From positions 1 through 8,021 of the forward strand of contig JAKCCY010000121.1 of assembly GCA_021838765.1 (NCBI GenBank): a DNA stretch of 8,021 nucleotides. The letters run 5' to 3'. Position 1 is the stretch's first letter; every line of letters begins with the position of its first letter. This document shows positions 1 to 7,971 of the stretch, piece by piece. The position numbers and the translations under genes are program-made. The notes beneath the pieces were generated by a model. That model was not told the origin of the DNA, did not search any database, and saw nothing but the letters and a program-made list of their open reading frames with translations. This DNA is from Nitrospirota bacterium. GTDB taxonomy: Bacteria; Nitrospirota_A; Leptospirillia; Leptospirillales; Leptospirillaceae.

Positions 1-283
1 AAAGTTCGGACCGGGTCGGATATCTTCCGACAAGGGCAATCTCGCCGTCGACCAAAATAACCGGAAGGGCGCTTTGACCGGAGCGGGCAAGAAGCCCCTT
101 GACCAGTGGGTTTTCAGCAAATGCCGAGGGATCCTGGGCAAGGTTCAGACGGACAATATCGCCACCGCTCTTCTTCAGACTGTCGACATCGGCGGCAAAC
201 CCGACAAGAGCGGTGTCTACATCAGGTCCGCAGACACCGGTTGAACAACAAAGTGCGGGATCATAGACTTCAATCTTTTTCAT
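1..283 (-). CDS. arsD: Arsenic metallochaperone / trans-acting repressor ArsD (partial, C-terminus outside window)
   Basis: ArsD delivers As(III) or Sb(III) to the ArsA ATPase, which drives the efflux pump, and can act as a weak repressor of the operon. The visible 94 residues begin MKKIEVYDPALCCSTGVCGP. They place cysteines at residues 12, 13 and 18, exactly the metalloid-binding triad of characterised ArsD proteins. The thioredoxin-like fold continues with the conserved ENPLVKGLL and LPVILVDG stretches (about residues 57-80). The ATG at 283 has a clear GGAGG ribosome site six bases upstream, and it starts right at the family N-terminus. It is the third gene after arsR and arsC, 69 bases beyond the arsC stop. 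The gene runs off the left edge, so about 25 C-terminal residues and any downstream arsA are not seen. Family assignment is very secure. Confidence 0.95.
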   Translation of the reverse strand, partial: MKKIEVYDPALCCSTGVCGPDVDTALVGFAADVDSLKKSGGDIVRLNLAQDPSAFAENPLVKGLLARSGQSALPVILVDGEIALVGRYPTRSEL

Positions 284-342
284 TTCAATCCTCCAATTAA
301 TATTGAATTATAAAACACAAAAAGACCACATCCCCCCTCGAT

Positions 343-370
343 GGCACCCTGATCAGGGCGTCAGGGTGCC
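343..370 (-). other. Perfect 10-bp hairpin at the arsC end, before arsD
   Basis: In the transcript, GGCACCCTGA and TCAGGGTGCC form a perfect 10-base-pair stem around an 8-base loop that contains the arsC stop codon. The first T-run comes about 19 bases later, so it does not look like a classical intrinsic terminator. A TATAAT-like hexamer lies between the hairpin and arsD (307-312), but no matching -35 element was found. The hairpin may act as a processing or stability element, or as a partial terminator lowering arsD expression relative to arsC. The structure is seen; its role is inferred. Confidence 0.55.
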
Positions 371-832
371 AATGCGGTCAAGCTCTTTTTTCAGTAGAAA
401 AGGTGAGTCCATCTGCCCCGAGTGGAAAAAGGCAAGAAGCGCCTCGATCCGGAAGCGCAGAATCCGGTACGCCTTTTCAAATGCAGCATCAACATCTCTT
501 TCTTCCCCCACCGTCTTTGCCGGATCAAAAACGCCCCAGTGGGAGCGGAGGACTGGTTTCAGATAAAGGGGACAGGACTCACCGGCAGCATCATCACAGA
601 CACTGATAACAACATCCGGAACTTCGGAAATGTCATCCCAGGATTTACTGAATAAGCCCTCAACAGGAATCGACTCCCTTTTCAGAAGAGCGATGCTTTT
701 AGGGTGGACAAAGCCTGCGGGGCGGCTTCCGGCACTCATTGCCCGAACGGTCGCAGGAAACAGCGCATTGAAAGTTGCTTCCGCCAAAATCGAACGGCAG
801 GAGTTTCCCGTACAGAGGAAGAGGATCTTCAA
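353..832 (-). CDS. arsC: Arsenate reductase, thioredoxin-coupled low-molecular-weight phosphatase type
   Basis: This enzyme reduces arsenate to arsenite in the cytoplasm, giving the substrate for ArsD/ArsA/pump export. Counting from the TTG at 832 (159 residues), the N-terminus is MKILFLCTGNSCRS, the CX5R phosphatase P-loop with Cys7, Cys12 and Arg13. The redox pair is Cys79 and Cys87 in VCDDAAGESCP, and HWGVFDP supplies the conserved Asp-Pro. Three cysteines in this pattern indicate the thioredoxin-recycled class rather than the glutaredoxin-dependent R773 class. An ATG at 880 would add 16 residues, but it has no ribosome site. The TTG has AAGGA six bases upstream, overlaps the arsR stop as TTGA and sits at the usual family start, so I prefer it. 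The length is a little longer than the 131-140 residues of the Staphylococcus enzyme because of a C-terminal tail. Confidence 0.92.
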   Translation of the reverse strand: MKILFLCTGNSCRSILAEATFNALFPATVRAMSAGSRPAGFVHPKSIALLKRESIPVEGLFSKSWDDISEVPDVVISVCDDAAGESCPLYLKPVLRSHWGVFDPAKTVGEERDVDAAFEKAYRILRFRIEALLAFFHSGQMDSPFLLKKELDRIGTLTP

Positions 833-1212
833 GAGAAATCCTTTTTTGACTGGCTTCCGGCCGGCAGCGGAGGAAGACATGGGAGAGTGCCCGACGATTC
901 CTCACGGAAAGAGATACATTCATCCGGATTTCCCAAACAACACTCCTCCGTCAGGTAAGAGACCAGATCAAGCATTACCGGAATATTGGCACGATAACGC
1001 TGGAAGCGCCCCTCCTGCACCACCGTCAGGAGATCTGCCTGAGTCATGGCCTTTAAATGGAAAGAGACATTGTTCGCAGGAAGATCAAGAATCTGTGCAA
1101 TCCGGCCCGACACAACCCCAGCTTTGCCTTCTTTCACCAGTAGACGATAGATATCAAGCCTTATACCGGAGGAAAGTGATTCAAAAATCTGTGTAGCCAG
1201 CTTTTTGTCCAT
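829..1212 (-). CDS. arsR: Arsenic-responsive repressor ArsR (ArsR/SmtB family)
   Basis: This winged-helix repressor releases operator DNA when it binds As(III). The 127-residue product has the family recognition region around residues 37-58 (IAQILDLPANNVSFHLKAM) and the beta-wing near 64-75 (VVQEGRFQRYRAN). It lacks the CVC-type arsenic site found in the DNA-binding helix of R773 ArsR. Instead it has a C-terminal cluster, Cys91-Cys92 followed by Cys99 (CCLGNPDEC), similar to the site described for Acidithiobacillus ferrooxidans ArsR. An upstream ATG at 1242 would add ten residues, and the open frame extends further to 1293. I chose 1212 because it matches the normal family N-terminus and lies exactly where transcription should begin. 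There is no ribosome site, so translation is probably leaderless. The stop overlaps the TTG of arsC by four bases, suggesting coupled translation. Confidence 0.92.
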   Translation of the reverse strand: MDKKLATQIFESLSSGIRLDIYRLLVKEGKAGVVSGRIAQILDLPANNVSFHLKAMTQADLLTVVQEGRFQRYRANIPVMLDLVSYLTEECCLGNPDECISFREESSGTLPCLPPLPAGSQSKKDFS

Positions 1213-1218
1213 GGGGGA

Positions 1219-1247
1219 ATAATACAATACTACTTGAATCATTGCAA
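1219..1247 (-). promoter_or_regulatory. Promoter of the arsRCD operon, probably leaderless
   Basis: Reading the minus strand, TTGCAA (1242-1247, four of six matches to the -35 consensus) and TATTAT (1219-1224, five of six) are separated by exactly 17 bases. A start seven bases after the -10 would fall on the A of the arsR ATG at 1212. The promoter sits between the terminator of the upstream gene and arsR, where one is expected. Confidence 0.6.
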
Positions 1248-1251
1248 CAAT
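1241..1251. promoter_or_regulatory. Candidate ArsR operator overlapping the -35
   Basis: ATTG-CAA-CAAT is a short inverted repeat covering the -35 hexamer of the arsR promoter. On the minus strand it extends imperfectly to AATATTG-TTG-CAATgATT. ArsR-family operators are AT-rich imperfect palindromes placed over the promoter, so position and form both fit. The match is short, and no experimental consensus was used. Confidence 0.35.
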
Positions 1252-1271
1252 ATTTGCCACTACCAGAAAAC

Positions 1272-1303
1272 AAAAAAACCCGGGAACCAACAAAGCCCCC
1301 GGG
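1272..1303 (-). terminator. Intrinsic terminator after the Spy-like gene
   Basis: On the minus strand CCCGGG (1298-1303) pairs with CCCGGG (1279-1284). The stem can extend to nine pairs with G-U pairs, around a short loop, and is followed directly by seven T residues and then GTTTT. It lies 25 bases beyond the stop of the Spy-like gene and before the arsR promoter, so it separates the two transcription units. Confidence 0.88.
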
Positions 1304-1328
1304 CAACAGACAGGAAACAGACAGGCGA

Positions 1329-1841
1329 CTACATCTTGTGATGATCCATCATTTCATGGTGCATCATCATTCCATGGTGCATCATCATCATCTCCCTCCA
1401 AAGCTTCCTGACCTTTTCAAACTGCTCCGGCGTCAGGACCTTGTGGGCATTTGCGACCATCTCAACGTAGCTGTCCATGATCTTCTTCTTGTGGTCAACA
1501 ATGCGGTTGATATCTTTCTTGACATCAGAGGTGTCGATGTTTTTCTTCATCATCTCGGACTTGACGTCTTCATGGATAACCTTGATGCGAGCCTTTTCCA
1601 TGATTGCAACCTTCCGGAATCCCATCCTGAGATGGATCAGTTTTCGGACCTGATCCTTGGAAAGCCCCAGTTTGTCCTGGTTCATGAGATAGAAGGGAAT
1701 CGGGGCACCATGCATGATCATGTGCATATGACCGTGACAATGATGCATCATCCCCGCCTCCGCCTTGGGCGTTCCGGAAAATCCAAAAAGAAAGATAGCC
1801 ATTGCCATGACAACAACTTTCGACATCTTACCTGGCAGCAT
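1329..1841 (-). CDS. Periplasmic Spy/CpxP-like Met/His-rich protein, putative metal-binding stress protein
   Basis: The 170-residue product starts with a signal peptide: basic residues, a hydrophobic core at about 8-22 and a likely cleavage after AEA at residue 29. The mature protein opens with a metal-ligand cluster, MMHHCHGHMHMIMH (31-44). A helical, charged body contains two LTxxQ-like segments (LGLSKDQ near 58-64 and LTPEQ at 136-140), the hallmark of the Spy/CpxP family. The tail from 151 to 170 is almost entirely Met and His. Family members are periplasmic chaperones or metal sensors induced by envelope or metal stress; binding of Cu, Ag or Zn here is inference from the ligands. The ATG at 1841 follows AGGAGG by five to six bases. 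The gene lies 101 bases after the sensor kinase, so it is a likely regulatory target or accessory of that system, as CpxP is for CpxA. Confidence 0.8.
   Translation of the reverse strand: MLPGKMSKVVVMAMAIFLFGFSGTPKAEAGMMHHCHGHMHMIMHGAPIPFYLMNQDKLGLSKDQVRKLIHLRMGFRKVAIMEKARIKVIHEDVKSEMMKKNIDTSDVKKDINRIVDHKKKIMDSYVEMVANAHKVLTPEQFEKVRKLWREMMMMHHGMMMHHEMMDHHKM
1355..1388 (-). repeat. 18-base-period tandem repeat coding for the Met/His tail
   Basis: The 16-base unit CATGGTGCATCATCAT occurs at 1355-1370 and again at 1373-1388, an 18-base period equal to six codons. It encodes two near-identical hexapeptides, MMMHHG and MMMHHE, in the tail of the Spy-like protein. This suggests that the tail grew by in-frame duplication. 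Confidence 0.75.
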
Positions 1842-1942
1842 TCAAACCTCCTTGTGATTGGACCATTGCGGTGGCTGATACAACAAGACCACCATGACGG
1901 AACACAGTATGACCCATAATTGTTGAAGAATGATGGAGTGAA

Positions 1943-3367
1943 TCACTGTGCGGGAATCTCGATCTGAAGCTCCGTTCCGTGGAGTGAGGAATCAGCCAGA
2001 TGCCTGTTCCGGATGGCAATACGACCCTCGTGAACCGATGCTATCGCCGACATGATCACCGAACCAAGACCCAGCGAAATTTCAGAGTCAGAGAGATCTG
2101 TCTCGCAGGAGAGCTTCCGGGGCCGCCTTTTCCCAAAAAGAACCGCATCCTCCATGGAGATACCCGAACCATCATCCGCAACCAGGATACGGACCACCCA
2201 ACTGCCGTTATTTTCCTTTAAAAGGTTAACGCCCACATCAACCCTTGATGTGGCATAACGACGGGCGTTCTGAAGAGCATTTCTCATCATACGCTTTAAA
2301 AGAACGGGGTCACCTGAAATGATAACAGGTTTTTCCGGACTGTCGAGGAAAAAATGCACAGGATGTTTCTCAGAGGTCCCGGACTCTTCCGCCATCCGGA
2401 TCTCTGACTCCAGAAGAGGTAAAAAATCAACTTTTTCCGATGTTTTTCGATATTTTGGATCACCCACTTCGGCAATAAAGAAAAGGTCATCGATCATCCT
2501 GAGAAAGTACTCGCTTTCGCTTCTGATAATTCGAAGAAATCGATCGCGGTGTTCGGGAGACATCCTGTCCCCGTAAGCGGCAATCGTGTCAACAGCTGCC
2601 TTCAGGCTGGTCATGGGCGTCCTCAGATCATGACCCAGCTCATGAAGAAGCTCCTGTCTTGATCGATCGGTCTCTTCCACACGAGAAACGAGATCCTCGA
2701 TCGCCTTGGCCATCCGATTAAAGTCGGTCATGAGACTTCCAAGCTCATCAAGTCTTGAAATCGGGAATCGTGCCTTCAGATCCCCCCTTTCAAGCCTGCC
2801 CAGAAGCTCCTTGGCTTCCATCGATTTTTGACGAAGGTAGACAAAAGTAATCAGAAGACCCGCAAAGGCAGATGCTGCCATCGTGGCAAAGAGAAAAAGG
2901 GTCCATCCCAAAAATCCCCTGGTGATTGCTCCGGATCGTGGAATCCTGACCAGAAGGTAGGTCGGACGAGATTCATCCAGTCGAAGGATCATCATGTCGG
3001 GCGCCAACTGGAATGAACGGTAGTGTGCCGCTATTCCATGAATGATCCTTGGCTTTGGCAAAGCATTCCATGGCACGGGAAGAGATCCGGAGGAAGTCCG
3101 GGCAATGATTTTTCCGGAATCGTCCACGATCCATACTGGAAGAACCCTGAGTCCAAGCCGGGTGCGCATTTCTTCAAAGCCTTGAAGTGTCTCCTGGTAA
3201 GATCCCCCTTTTTCAATGACACGGGCCATGAACTTGATTGCAGGATTGCGGATAGGACCTTCTCCCGACTCGTTCAGCATCCGGATGCTGCCAACAATAA
3301 TCGCATCAAGGATAAATGAAACGGCCAGACTGACCAAAAAAAGCTTGGCGAGAAGATTCTTGTTCAC
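1943..3367 (-). CDS. Membrane sensor histidine kinase of a two-component system
   Basis: This 474-residue kinase would autophosphorylate in response to a periplasmic signal and pass phosphate to the adjacent regulator. Segments in order are a first membrane helix (about 7-28), a periplasmic sensor region of about 120 residues, a second membrane helix (about 152-178) and a HAMP linker (to about 225). A dimerisation domain follows with phospho-acceptor His246 in ELGHDLRTPM. The ATPase domain has an N-box at 362-368 (RNALQNA), DDGSGI at 398-403 and LGLGS at 432-436. The start is GTG, overlapping the regulator's stop as GTGA, with a weak GGAG about ten bases upstream. No other start precedes the first membrane helix. 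No obvious metal-ligand cluster is seen in the sensor region, so the signal is unknown. Proximity to a Met/His-rich periplasmic protein suggests metal or envelope stress. Confidence 0.93.
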   Translation of the reverse strand: MNKNLLAKLFLVSLAVSFILDAIIVGSIRMLNESGEGPIRNPAIKFMARVIEKGGSYQETLQGFEEMRTRLGLRVLPVWIVDDSGKIIARTSSGSLPVPWNALPKPRIIHGIAAHYRSFQLAPDMMILRLDESRPTYLLVRIPRSGAITRGFLGWTLFLFATMAASAFAGLLITFVYLRQKSMEAKELLGRLERGDLKARFPISRLDELGSLMTDFNRMAKAIEDLVSRVEETDRSRQELLHELGHDLRTPMTSLKAAVDTIAAYGDRMSPEHRDRFLRIIRSESEYFLRMIDDLFFIAEVGDPKYRKTSEKVDFLPLLESEIRMAEESGTSEKHPVHFFLDSPEKPVIISGDPVLLKRMMRNALQNARRYATSRVDVGVNLLKENNGSWVVRILVADDGSGISMEDAVLFGKRRPRKLSCETDLSDSEISLGLGSVIMSAIASVHEGRIAIRNRHLADSSLHGTELQIEIPAQ

Positions 3368-4047
3368 AAAGGCTCATCTCCGGCTTCGAGCCGATATCCC
3401 ACACCATAGATCGGCTGGATCCTGATCCGATTTCCCGCAATCTCCCGGATTTTTTTCCTGAGGTGGGAAAGATGGGAATCAATTGTCCGGTCGAACATCT
3501 CGGCATCATCCGAGAGCGCGTCAAGAATTTCTTCTCTGGTCACAACCTCCCCGCCTCTTTTCACAAGAAAGGAAAGAATCACATATTCCCTTTTTCCAAG
3601 GTGAATGAGCTGGCCGTCAACATGAACAGTCCTGCCGCTCTGGTCAATGGTGATCATTCGGTAAGACAGGATATTTTCATGAAGAAGTTTTCGCCCGACG
3701 AGACGGTCCATTCTGGCGGTCAGTTCACCAAGACCAAAAGGTTTCCGGATATAATCATCAGCACCAAGAGACAACCCCTTGACCACAGAAGGCTCATCCG
3801 TTCGAGCGCTGAGCATCAGGATGGGGATCAGACGGTCTTTATCGCGAATAATCCTGCACAGATCGAATCCTGAACCATCCGGTAGCTGAACATCAAGAAG
3901 AATAAGGTCGAAGATCATATTATCAAACAGGGCAGAAGCCCTTGCAGCGCTTTCGGCGACTTTAAGGTCATAGCCCCTGTATGGAAGGCTGAGGACAAGA
4001 GTCTGGCCGATCATGGGATCATCCTCAACAAGAAGGATCTGCTTCAA
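3364..4047 (-). CDS. OmpR/PhoB-family response regulator
   Basis: This is a 227-residue transcription factor activated by the neighbouring kinase. The receiver domain (1-118) has the acidic pair Glu8/Asp9-Asp10, phospho-acceptor Asp52 (LLDVQLPDGSG), Ser80 in the Thr/Ser switch position and Lys102 followed by Pro. The C-terminal winged helix (about 128-222) shows the usual REYVILSFL, TREEIL, RTIDSHLSHLRKKI and GVGYRL segments. The start codon is TTG at 4047, preceded by AAGGAGAGAG, a strong ribosome site. No ATG lies in the right place. It is the first gene of the regulator-kinase pair and precedes the Spy-like gene. A direct repeat with an 11-base period upstream may be its own binding site. 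The family is certain; the specific regulon is not known. Confidence 0.94.
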   Translation of the reverse strand: MKQILLVEDDPMIGQTLVLSLPYRGYDLKVAESAARASALFDNMIFDLILLDVQLPDGSGFDLCRIIRDKDRLIPILMLSARTDEPSVVKGLSLGADDYIRKPFGLGELTARMDRLVGRKLLHENILSYRMITIDQSGRTVHVDGQLIHLGKREYVILSFLVKRGGEVVTREEILDALSDDAEMFDRTIDSHLSHLRKKIREIAGNRIRIQPIYGVGYRLEAGDEPL

Positions 4048-4084
4048 AAGCTCTCTCCTTTTTTATAAAAAAGCTCTTGCATTT

Positions 4085-4101
4085 CCGGATGACAACCGGA
4101 T
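4085..4101. promoter_or_regulatory. Direct repeat CCGGAT-N5-CCGGAT upstream of the response regulator
   Basis: Two identical hexamers lie with an 11-base period, 38 bases upstream of the TTG start. OmpR-family regulators typically bind as dimers to two direct half-sites spaced 10-11 bases apart, so this is a candidate autoregulatory box. A TTGTCA on the minus strand lies between and within the repeats and could be a -35 (five of six), but no convincing -10 follows at the normal distance. CCGGAT also occurs elsewhere in the window inside genes, so the hexamer alone is not specific. Confidence 0.35.
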
Positions 4102-4186
4102 ACCAGGAGATATTCCCGAGGAAGTCCTCATGGAAAACAGGAGAACCTCTTCCCAACCCCTTTGAAAGACCAGCACCCAACCCTGG

Positions 4187-5128
4187 TCATAGTTCAACGC
4201 TACTTATTTCCCGTAAGTACTTGATATCTTTTAAGGGTGGATTGCCAAACAAGCGGCTGTATTCCCGGCTGAATTGAGATGGGCTCTCATAACCAACGTA
4301 AAGAGCGGCAGTTGCCGCATCAAGATGCTCAGAAAGCATCAGGCGCCTGGCTTCATTCAATCGAAGTTTTTTTTGGTATTGCAACGGGCTCATGGCAGTC
4401 ATGACCCGAAAATGTTGATAAAAAGTTGATAAACTCATACCAGCCTGGACGGCCAGATCATCAATTTTCACAGGAGATCTGAAATTATTTTTCAACCATT
4501 CAACAACCAAGGCGATCTGACGGCTCTGACAATCAGCCGAGGCCATCTGTCTCAGTCTTCCACCCTGATCTCCCACAAGAAGATGGTAGTAGATTTCCCG
4601 CTGGATCATTGGAGCAAGAAACGGGATATCCTTTGGTTCAAGCAGCAGGTCCATCAACCGGACAAAAGAAGTGATGAGGGGCAGCGTGACCTCTCCGACA
4701 CCCATTCCACAACTTGCATGTCCGGAATCCGGAGGTGGAAGCATTCCATCAGCCATCAGACGGGATATTTCATTTCTGTCGAGTCTTAACACAAGCCCCA
4801 GACATGGCTCCTCCCTAGTTGCCTCAATAACCTGGACAAAAGTTGGCAGATCAAGGGATGTAATCAAAAAGTGTCGAGAGTTATAATCAAAAGCGTTCTC
4901 TCCAAGAAGAACCCTCTTTGCGCCTTGAGCCAGGATACAAATGCTTGGCTCATACATACCAACATCAGGTGACGTTACTTTTTCTCTCCGAAAAAGGCTC
5001 AATCCCGGAATTTCTGTTTCAACTCTCCCATCAGAACCAGCTAATTGGGCAATACCCCTTCCCAGAAAACTGAGATAAAAATTCATACGATTTTCAATAA
5101 GATCATAATTAACATTGATTTTTTTCAT
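4187..5128 (-). CDS. AraC-family transcriptional regulator (YqhC-like architecture)
   Basis: This 313-residue regulator has an N-terminal sensory domain of the AraC_N type (about 25-180, including the characteristic PSICILAQGAKRVLLGE stretch). The C-terminal DNA-binding region has two helix-turn-helix motifs: residues 223-257 (DDLAVQAGMSLSTFYQHF and onward to MSPLQYQKKLRL) and 270-298 (ATAALYVGYESPSQFSREY then FGNPP). The ATG at 5128 follows GGGAG at a suitable distance. It is transcribed away from an alcohol dehydrogenase and an aldo/keto reductase, which it most likely activates. The same combination of regulator and reductases is found around E. coli YqhC, which responds to reactive aldehydes. 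The inducer here is not shown by the sequence. The domain call is firm and the regulatory link is inferred from position. Confidence 0.92.
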   Translation of the reverse strand: MKKINVNYDLIENRMNFYLSFLGRGIAQLAGSDGRVETEIPGLSLFRREKVTSPDVGMYEPSICILAQGAKRVLLGENAFDYNSRHFLITSLDLPTFVQVIEATREEPCLGLVLRLDRNEISRLMADGMLPPPDSGHASCGMGVGEVTLPLITSFVRLMDLLLEPKDIPFLAPMIQREIYYHLLVGDQGGRLRQMASADCQSRQIALVVEWLKNNFRSPVKIDDLAVQAGMSLSTFYQHFRVMTAMSPLQYQKKLRLNEARRLMLSEHLDAATAALYVGYESPSQFSREYSRLFGNPPLKDIKYLREISSVEL

Positions 5129-5197
5129 TTATGTCTCCCGATCCATCAATCCGGAGTTACACGCCAAAAAAATTTTATTCACAGGAAAAACAAAAAT

Positions 5198-5234
5198 AGG
5201 CAATAAAAAAATAGAATCATTCTACCAGGCAATA
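5198..5234. repeat. Direct repeats AGGCAATA in the divergent promoter region
   Basis: AGGCAATA occurs at 5198-5205 and 5227-5234, 29 bases apart, in the AT-rich space between the AraC-type regulator and the dehydrogenase. AraC-family proteins bind direct-repeat half-sites, so these may be part of the regulator's operator. The downstream copy overlaps the inverted repeat at the -35 region. Confidence 0.4.
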
Positions 5235-5252
5235 GGCCCCTGGAGATATATT
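5225..5252 (+). promoter_or_regulatory. Activator-type promoter of the dehydrogenase-reductase operon with overlapping inverted repeat
   Basis: TATATT (5247-5252) matches the -10 consensus at five of six bases, giving a start near 5259 and a leader of about 50 bases. Nothing resembling TTGACA lies 16-18 bases upstream. That position is occupied instead by the inverted repeat CCAGG-N9-CCTGG (5225-5243). A poor -35 covered by an operator is typical of a promoter needing an activator bound beside RNA polymerase, here presumably the divergent AraC-type protein. Confidence 0.45.
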
Positions 5253-5307
5253 AAGTCCTGATCTTTCACTAAACGATCAAAAAACCAAAGAGGTGGAGGA
5301 GGACTAA

Positions 5308-7354
<2,047 letters not shown>

Positions 7355-7971
7355 TCGGAGATGTTGGCGACATTCCGGGTCGAGACGCACTGCACCACTA
7401 TCTCCATCATCGACAGGAGCAGCGCCTATTTGGATCGTTGGTAGCGATTGAAGAGATCTTCCGGCACACACGTTGAACTGCGGGTCTGGCACGGCATTGG
7501 AGCAAGGGATGAGGTTTATTACGGCGAAGATCGAATCCACCAGTTTGTCCGGGCAATCGAAAGCTTCCTTTCATCCGATGTCAAAGGCGCCAAAGAGTTT
7601 TCCGAAAACGTGTCGGAAGTTGTCGAACACGATCCCTGGTACACGCAAGACAAGCTCAAACAGAGGTACAATTTGAGAAGCGCTTCGGAGCACCATTTCC
7701 GTTTCGAAGAGCATGAACGGTTTCAATCGATTTCGGGGATATCCGTGGCGATGGCTGAGAGTCCTGAACAGATGCCGAGAATCTTTGTCTGGAATTCTAC
7801 AGGAGACTTTCTCTTCAGATCGGAGAGGATGAGTTTTTTTCCATGTATGGAACTACAGACATGCAAGATCAAGCTTTGAGAATTGGAACGATCAATCAAA
7901 TGTGGGAAAAAGTATCGGATGAATCTATTCTTGGGATTGCCCCAGAAAAACAGGCACAAGTTCTCCGATGA
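7355..7971 (+). pseudogene. Frameshifted, 5'-truncated gene fragment with HEPN-like R-x4-H motif
   Basis: No intact gene is visible, but three open stretches join into one plausible protein of about 205 residues. The first (7355-7473) reads DIPGRDALHHYLHHRQEQRL and ends EEIFRHTR before TGA at 7474. The second, one frame on (from about 7469), reads HVELRVWHGIGARDE, then DRIHQFVRAIESF, then RYNLRSASEHH. The third, back in the first frame (7771-7968), reads AENLCLEFYRRLSLQ to QAQVLR and stops at 7969-7971. The longest single open frame, 7448-7879 from a TTG (143 residues), covers only the middle, and its tail from 7772 looks out of frame. RSASEH fits R-x4-H, the motif of HEPN-domain RNases and relatives such as Apea-like proteins. 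This family call is tentative. There is no start codon or ribosome site for the first stretch, which abuts the reductase stop. Sequencing errors are the main alternative. Confidence 0.55.

Noticed and set aside
878..880. ATG start for arsC giving a 175-residue product
   Set aside because: No ribosome site, it adds 16 residues not typical of the family, and overlaps arsR by 52 bases; the TTG at 832 fits better on all counts.
630..1196. 188-residue plus-strand open frame opposite arsC and arsR
   Set aside because: It is antisense to two firmly identified genes, has low-complexity Pro/Arg-rich sequence and no family features.
1828..1917. Small minus-strand reading frame of 29 codons (ATG at 1917) overlapping the start of the Spy-like gene, a possible leader peptide
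   Set aside because: No ribosome site before its ATG, no recognisable composition or attenuator structure, and its end simply reads through the real gene's ribosome site and start.
3275..3290. Perfect 16-base palindrome CAGCATCCGGATGCTG
   Set aside because: It lies inside the kinase coding region just after the first membrane helix; in 8 kb such a palindrome is not improbable by chance and no regulatory context is present.
5129..5190. Possible -35/-10 for the AraC-type gene on the minus strand (TTGCCT with TAAAAT)
   Set aside because: The spacing of 20 bases is outside the normal range and the region is AT-rich enough to produce such matches by chance.
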